The translations under genes were made by a program, and so were the position numbers. A stretch of DNA of 64,000 nucleotides from JAGVPT01 sp964642725 (GTDB lineage: Bacteria; Bacteroidota; Ignavibacteria; UBA10030; UBA8401), in NCBI GenBank assembly GCA_964642725.1, contig CAZXQG010000014.1:9165-73164 (forward strand), given 5' to 3'. Shown here piece by piece: positions 60,694 to 64,000 of this stretch; position 1 is the stretch's first letter; every line of letters starts with the position of its first letter. The notes under the pieces were generated by a model. The model was not told where the DNA came from. It searched no databases and worked only from the letters and a program-made list of their open reading frames with translations.

Positions 60694-60727
60694 AAAACCT
60701 AATCTCGCCGTTCTGGGATTAGGTTTT
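60694..60727 (-). terminator. Intrinsic terminator after the TPR gene
   Basis: AAAACCTAATC (60694-60704) pairs with GATTAGGTTTT (60717-60727) around a 12-base loop. On the minus strand it lies 29 bases after the TPR stop and is followed by TTTTTTAATTTTTC, so it is a strong terminator. It separates that gene from aroE. Confidence 0.85.
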
Positions 60728-60755
60728 GGATGTAAACCATACCGTTAGAAAATGC

Positions 60756-62180
60756 TTATCGCTGAAGCAGCGAAGAAAACTCTTTAATCGACTTTACGCC
60801 CAGAAATTCAGTTTCAAACCTTTTCCGCAAGTCGCTGTGCAGCGCGAATGCCGACTTCAAAGAATCGACGGCGTCCAGCATTTTCTTCATGACAAAGAGG
60901 ACTTTCGCGCGGGTATAATATGCCTCCGCGAACTGCTGGTTGAGCTCGATGCAGCGGTTTAAGGCCTTCAACGCTTCTTTGAGATATCCCAGCTCGAACA
61001 GCGTATCGCCGTAATCAAACCATGCCTCGAAATTCTTTTTATCGAGCTGCACAACCATCTTGTAGCCGATCAGGCATTCTCGGTATTTTCCCAGATTGTA
61101 TTCGACATCCGCTTTGGCGTACCATAGCTCGGGATAGTCGCGGCAGATCTCGAGCGCACGATTATAGTCTTGCAGCGCCTTCTTGTATTGCTCGAGCGTA
61201 TCGTAGCAACTCCCGCGGCCGAAAAACGATTCGTAATGTTCGTTGTCGTATTTGATCGCTTGAGTGAAACATTTAATCGCTTCGGTATAATTTCCCAGCT
61301 CTTCGTACGCGTTGCCCATGTTATGCCAAGCAGGGACATCTTTCGATTCATGCCTGAGTGTCTGCGAGTAACACTCAACCGCTTCGTGGAATTTCCCCAT
61401 ATTGGCAAATGCATTGCCTTTGTTATACCATGCCGCGCCGAAATCATCCTTAATGGCGATGCACATGTCGTAACTGTCGATCGAACGGGTAAACTCCCCC
61501 ATCCGGTTGAGGACGATGCCGCGGTTGTACCACGCGTTGTAATTATACGGGTCGAGGTTGAGATGTTCGTCGTAACACTTGAGAGATTCTTCAAGCCGGT
61601 CCATGAAGTCATAGCAGAACCCAAGCTCGAACATTGCATCCTTGTTCTCTTTATTTCCTTTCAGCAGAAACTCAAAGATTTCGGCAGCTTCTTTGTAACG
61701 CTCTATTTTTTCGAGCGTCACTGCTTTGTTAAAAAGGGCTTCCTCGTTTCCGGGTTCAATCGCCAGCGCTTTCTCGAAACTTTCAAGGGCTTCATCGACC
61801 CTGTTGGCGTTATCGAACGTTATGCCGAGATTGATATAGATCTCGCATTCATTCGGATTGAGGCTCACGGCATGCTCGTAACAATCAATTGCTTCGTCGT
61901 ACCGATACATGTTGTTCAAAATCATTCCGCGGCGCACCCAGGCATCCGAACTGTAAGGGACAAACTCGATTAACTGGTCGGTAAAGTGCAGCGCCTCGTC
62001 GAACTTCTCCTGTTCAAAGTAAAAATCGACGATCTCCTCAAGCGCCTCTATCGTTCGTATCCCATTGCCCCCCTTTTTTAGGATATCCTTGTAGCGCTCG
62101 ATCTCCTCATTCCGGTCGTTGCGCCGCGGCGGCTGGCTTCCTAACTCGTCATCAAAATTGTCGGAATCCATATGAGACAT
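60756..62180 (-). CDS. TPR-repeat protein
   Basis: A 474-residue soluble protein made almost entirely of about ten tetratricopeptide repeats, e.g. AIDCYEHAVSLNPNECEIYI, ALESFEKALAIEPGNEEALF and AIKCFTQAIKYDNEHYESFF. The N-terminus is acidic and polar, without a signal peptide, so it is probably a cytoplasmic scaffold. Functions of such proteins are not predictable from sequence; this type is common in Bacteroidota-related genomes. It is monocistronic, closed by the terminator at 60694. Confidence 0.92.
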   Translation of the reverse strand: MSHMDSDNFDDELGSQPPRRNDRNEEIERYKDILKKGGNGIRTIEALEEIVDFYFEQEKFDEALHFTDQLIEFVPYSSDAWVRRGMILNNMYRYDEAIDCYEHAVSLNPNECEIYINLGITFDNANRVDEALESFEKALAIEPGNEEALFNKAVTLEKIERYKEAAEIFEFLLKGNKENKDAMFELGFCYDFMDRLEESLKCYDEHLNLDPYNYNAWYNRGIVLNRMGEFTRSIDSYDMCIAIKDDFGAAWYNKGNAFANMGKFHEAVECYSQTLRHESKDVPAWHNMGNAYEELGNYTEAIKCFTQAIKYDNEHYESFFGRGSCYDTLEQYKKALQDYNRALEICRDYPELWYAKADVEYNLGKYRECLIGYKMVVQLDKKNFEAWFDYGDTLFELGYLKEALKALNRCIELNQQFAEAYYTRAKVLFVMKKMLDAVDSLKSAFALHSDLRKRFETEFLGVKSIKEFSSLLQR

Positions 62181-62372
62181 AGAATGTGCGATTGGTGGCT
62201 GGCGCGGTGACTTGTATTAATTAAGCAAAAAAGCGGTTTTAAGTCAATAGCCGCCGGGCGCAACTCACTTGGTACCATACCGCGTTCACTCGATCGTTAA
62301 ACTGATGAAAGAAATGACGCCGTGTTAGGCTATCTTCCTTATTGTTTTTGAAGCACAAATGAGCTATATTCT

Positions 62373-63089
62373 ATGTTCAGGCCGCAAATGATTGCTGAAA
62401 ACGTCAAAAATATACAGGAAAAGATTCAAAATGCCTGTATTATGGCCGGAAGAGATCCGAATTCGGTGACGCTGATTGCTGTTTCAAAGACATTCAGATC
62501 CGATGAAATTAAAGAAGTGGTTCGCTCCGGTGTTCTTGACATTGGAGAAAGTTACGTCCAGGAAATAATTGAGAAACGGGGGCGGGTTTCAGATCCCCGT
62601 GTCCGGTGGCATTTCATCGGTCACTTGCAGTCCAATAAAGTTAAATACATTGCCGATTGGGTGCATTTGGTTCACTCCGTCGACAATGAGAATGTCGCGG
62701 CTGAAATTCAAAAAAGGGGATCAAAACTGGGCCGCGTTATTGACGTCTTGATAGAAGTGAATACCTCGGGCGAGGCGTCTAAATTTGGGGTTTCGCCTGG
62801 CAGGGCTGTTGATTTGGTTGGAAAGATATCAATGCAGCAGAACCTCAGAGTGCAAGGATTGATGACAATCGGTCCGTTCTTGCCCGACCCGGAGCAATCC
62901 CGGCCGTCATTCCGGTTGTTGAAAAAAGTTTTTGATGAAGTTAACGCTGCCCATATTCTGAAGGAACCGATGAAAAATCTCTCGATGGGAATGACGCACG
63001 ACTTTACGGTAGCGATTGAAGAAGGCGCCACAATGGTACGAATCGGCGCAGCGATTTTTGGGACTAGGCCAAAAACAGACGTTCACTGA
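62373..63089 (+). CDS. yggS: YggS-family pyridoxal-phosphate homeostasis protein
   Basis: A 238-residue PLP-binding TIM-barrel protein (PLPBP) that buffers cytoplasmic PLP and has no known reaction. The PLP lysine is K39 in VTLIAVSKTFRSDEIKE. Other family marks are IGESYVQEIIEK, WHFIGHLQSNKVKYI, LIEVNTSGEASKFGVSP and LSMGMTHDFTVAIEEGATMV ending in RIGAAIFG. It is followed after 11 bases by divIVA, a linkage also common in Gram-positive and FCB genomes. Confidence 0.96.
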   Translation: MFRPQMIAENVKNIQEKIQNACIMAGRDPNSVTLIAVSKTFRSDEIKEVVRSGVLDIGESYVQEIIEKRGRVSDPRVRWHFIGHLQSNKVKYIADWVHLVHSVDNENVAAEIQKRGSKLGRVIDVLIEVNTSGEASKFGVSPGRAVDLVGKISMQQNLRVQGLMTIGPFLPDPEQSRPSFRLLKKVFDEVNAAHILKEPMKNLSMGMTHDFTVAIEEGATMVRIGAAIFGTRPKTDVH

Positions 63090-63100
63090 AGGAGGCATCG

Positions 63101-63628
63101 ATGAAACTCACACCTCTCGACATAAAAAAGCAGGAGTTTAAGAAAGTTCTTCGCGGGTACGACCCGGTTGAGGTGGATTCGTTTTTAGATATGATGTCGA
63201 ATGAATTTGCCGACTTGTTGAGGCAGTGCAAAGACATGAGCGGGCAGCTTGTTGAATTCGAGACCCAGCTCCGGGATTATCGGCAGATGGAAAAGACATT
63301 GCAGCAAACGTTGATGCAGGCGCAGGAAGCCAGCGGAAGGTCGATCGAGAACTCTCGAAAAGAAGGACAATTAATCATCCAAGAATCGGAGTTGAAGGCG
63401 AACCAGCTTCTGGACCGTGCGCGAATGGATTTATCACGAACGAAAGAAGAGATCGCAAACCTCCGTTCAAAAAAAGAATCCATCGTTAGCCGGCTGAAAG
63501 TGTTGCTGAATTCGGAAATTGACCTCATCAAAGCGCTTGAAGTGGACGACGATGAGTTGACGAGAGACTTGTCGAGAGGGACGGGGAAAGAGTCGATCGA
63601 AATTGATGAGATTATCAAGAAACTGTAA
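63101..63628 (+). CDS. divIVA: DivIVA-domain protein
   Basis: A 175-residue protein with the N-terminal DivIVA membrane-curvature-binding segment (LTPLDIKKQEFKKVLRGYDP then VEVDSFLDMMSNEFADLL) followed by a long coiled coil through about residue 150. Such proteins gather at curved membrane, for example division sites or poles, and recruit cell-wall or chromosome factors. AAGGAGG lies just before the ATG. It is between yggS and the purine nucleoside phosphorylase gene and probably shares their transcript. Confidence 0.92.
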   Translation: MKLTPLDIKKQEFKKVLRGYDPVEVDSFLDMMSNEFADLLRQCKDMSGQLVEFETQLRDYRQMEKTLQQTLMQAQEASGRSIENSRKEGQLIIQESELKANQLLDRARMDLSRTKEEIANLRSKKESIVSRLKVLLNSEIDLIKALEVDDDELTRDLSRGTGKESIEIDEIIKKL

Positions 63629-63702
63629 GCAGTAAACAGTAAGCGGTAGACATAAAATAGATTGCAATCAGAAATCGGCAATTGTAAATCGAAAACTACA
63701 CA

Positions 63703-64000
63703 ATGTCCACGTTACGGCAGCACATTGATGATGCAGTAAAGTTTTTGCGCACGAGGACTTCGGCGTCGCCGGCGGTCGGAATTATTCTCGGTACCGGGCT
63801 TGGAGGATTGGCAAAGGAAATCAAAGCCGACGCCGTGATCGATTATGGAGACATTCCGCATTTTCCGTTGTCGACGGTCGAATCCCATCACGGCAAGCTG
63901 ATCTTCGGGACTCTTGGCGGAAAAAGCGTTGTCGCGATGCAGGGACGCTTTCATTATTATGAAGGCTATACGATGCAGCAGATCACGTTCCCCGTCCGCG
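63703..64000 (+). CDS. Purine nucleoside phosphorylase, N-terminal part
   Basis: The frame starts at ATG 63703 and runs off the window after 99 codons. GIILGTGLGGLAKEI is the phosphate-binding loop, and IPHFPLSTVESHHGKL and VVAMQGRFHYYEGYTM are diagnostic of the trimeric PNP (PunA/DeoD-like class II) family, which splits purine nucleosides with phosphate in the salvage pathway. The rest of the protein is outside the window. Confidence 0.93.
   Translation, partial: MSTLRQHIDDAVKFLRTRTSASPAVGIILGTGLGGLAKEIKADAVIDYGDIPHFPLSTVESHHGKLIFGTLGGKSVVAMQGRFHYYEGYTMQQITFPVR

Noticed and set aside
1..64000. Search by eye for tRNA genes, CRISPR arrays, integrases or insertion sequences
   Set aside because: No cloverleaf, regularly spaced direct repeats, transposase or integrase motifs were recognised in the gaps or ORFs.

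Overview
The window is a 64-kb piece of a bacterial chromosome of roughly 50% GC with tight, mostly co-directional gene clusters. The content (BBP2-type outer-membrane porin, DUF3667 and DUF6913-like proteins, MurA, a RodZ-like protein, a yggS-divIVA-purine nucleoside phosphorylase run, many hybrid two-component proteins) suggests a Gram-negative member of the Bacteroidota/Chlorobiota/Ignavibacteriota group. That placement is inferred from family content only. No rRNA, tRNA, CRISPR array, prophage or transposase gene was seen.

Left part (1-20312): the end of aroK and aroB (shikimate pathway) converge on a PLP decarboxylase. A carbohydrate cluster follows: GT4 glycosyltransferase, metallophosphoesterase, HAD phosphatase and, convergently, a glucoamylase-like six-hairpin glycosidase. 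Next come small accessory genes: a 62-aa membrane protein, a probable structured RNA with a terminator, DUF3667, a YdeI-like protein, a YXWGXW exported protein, a reaction-centre-type dihaem cytochrome with TPRs, a cupin and an MFS exporter. A repeat-rich island around 14.0-14.9 kb carries a DUF559 (Vsr-like) nuclease embedded in palindromic repeats, one of which recurs at 10.9 kb. It is followed by an isoprenylcysteine-methyltransferase-like protein, modA-modB without modC, a SpoIIE-type phosphatase and a B12-binding radical SAM enzyme.

Centre (20324-39912, all minus strand): an unusually large Kdp potassium locus. In transcription order, system 1 is a 68-aa protein, kdpC, a 36-aa membrane peptide, kdpF, kdpA and kdpB. 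An orphan kdpA follows. System 2 is a 31-aa membrane peptide, kdpF, kdpA, kdpB and a 338-aa long kdpC. After it come a KdpE-like regulator, a stand-alone degenerate KdpD N-terminal domain, a porin, and finally full-length kdpD-kdpE. There are therefore three KdpA, two KdpB, two KdpC and two KdpF, with two tiny membrane ORFs beside kdpF that I cannot assign to a named family. Three transcription units start with similar T-rich boxes and weak -35/-10 hexamers spaced by 17 nt. This fits co-regulation by KdpE under K+ limitation.

Right part (40152-64000): suhB-like phosphatase and a REC-histidine kinase (plus strand) converge on a long minus-strand block. The block holds murA, a YfhO membrane protein, a GT4 glycosyltransferase, a sodium:solute symporter, a STAS anti-anti-sigma factor, a DUF6913-like protein, ligA, a RodZ-like protein, a GAF/PAS hybrid kinase, a response regulator with a Lys/Glu-rich linker, a family-10 glycoside-hydrolase-like lipoprotein, larE, aroE and a TPR protein closed by a clear terminator. 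The plus-strand yggS, divIVA and a truncated purine nucleoside phosphorylase end the window.
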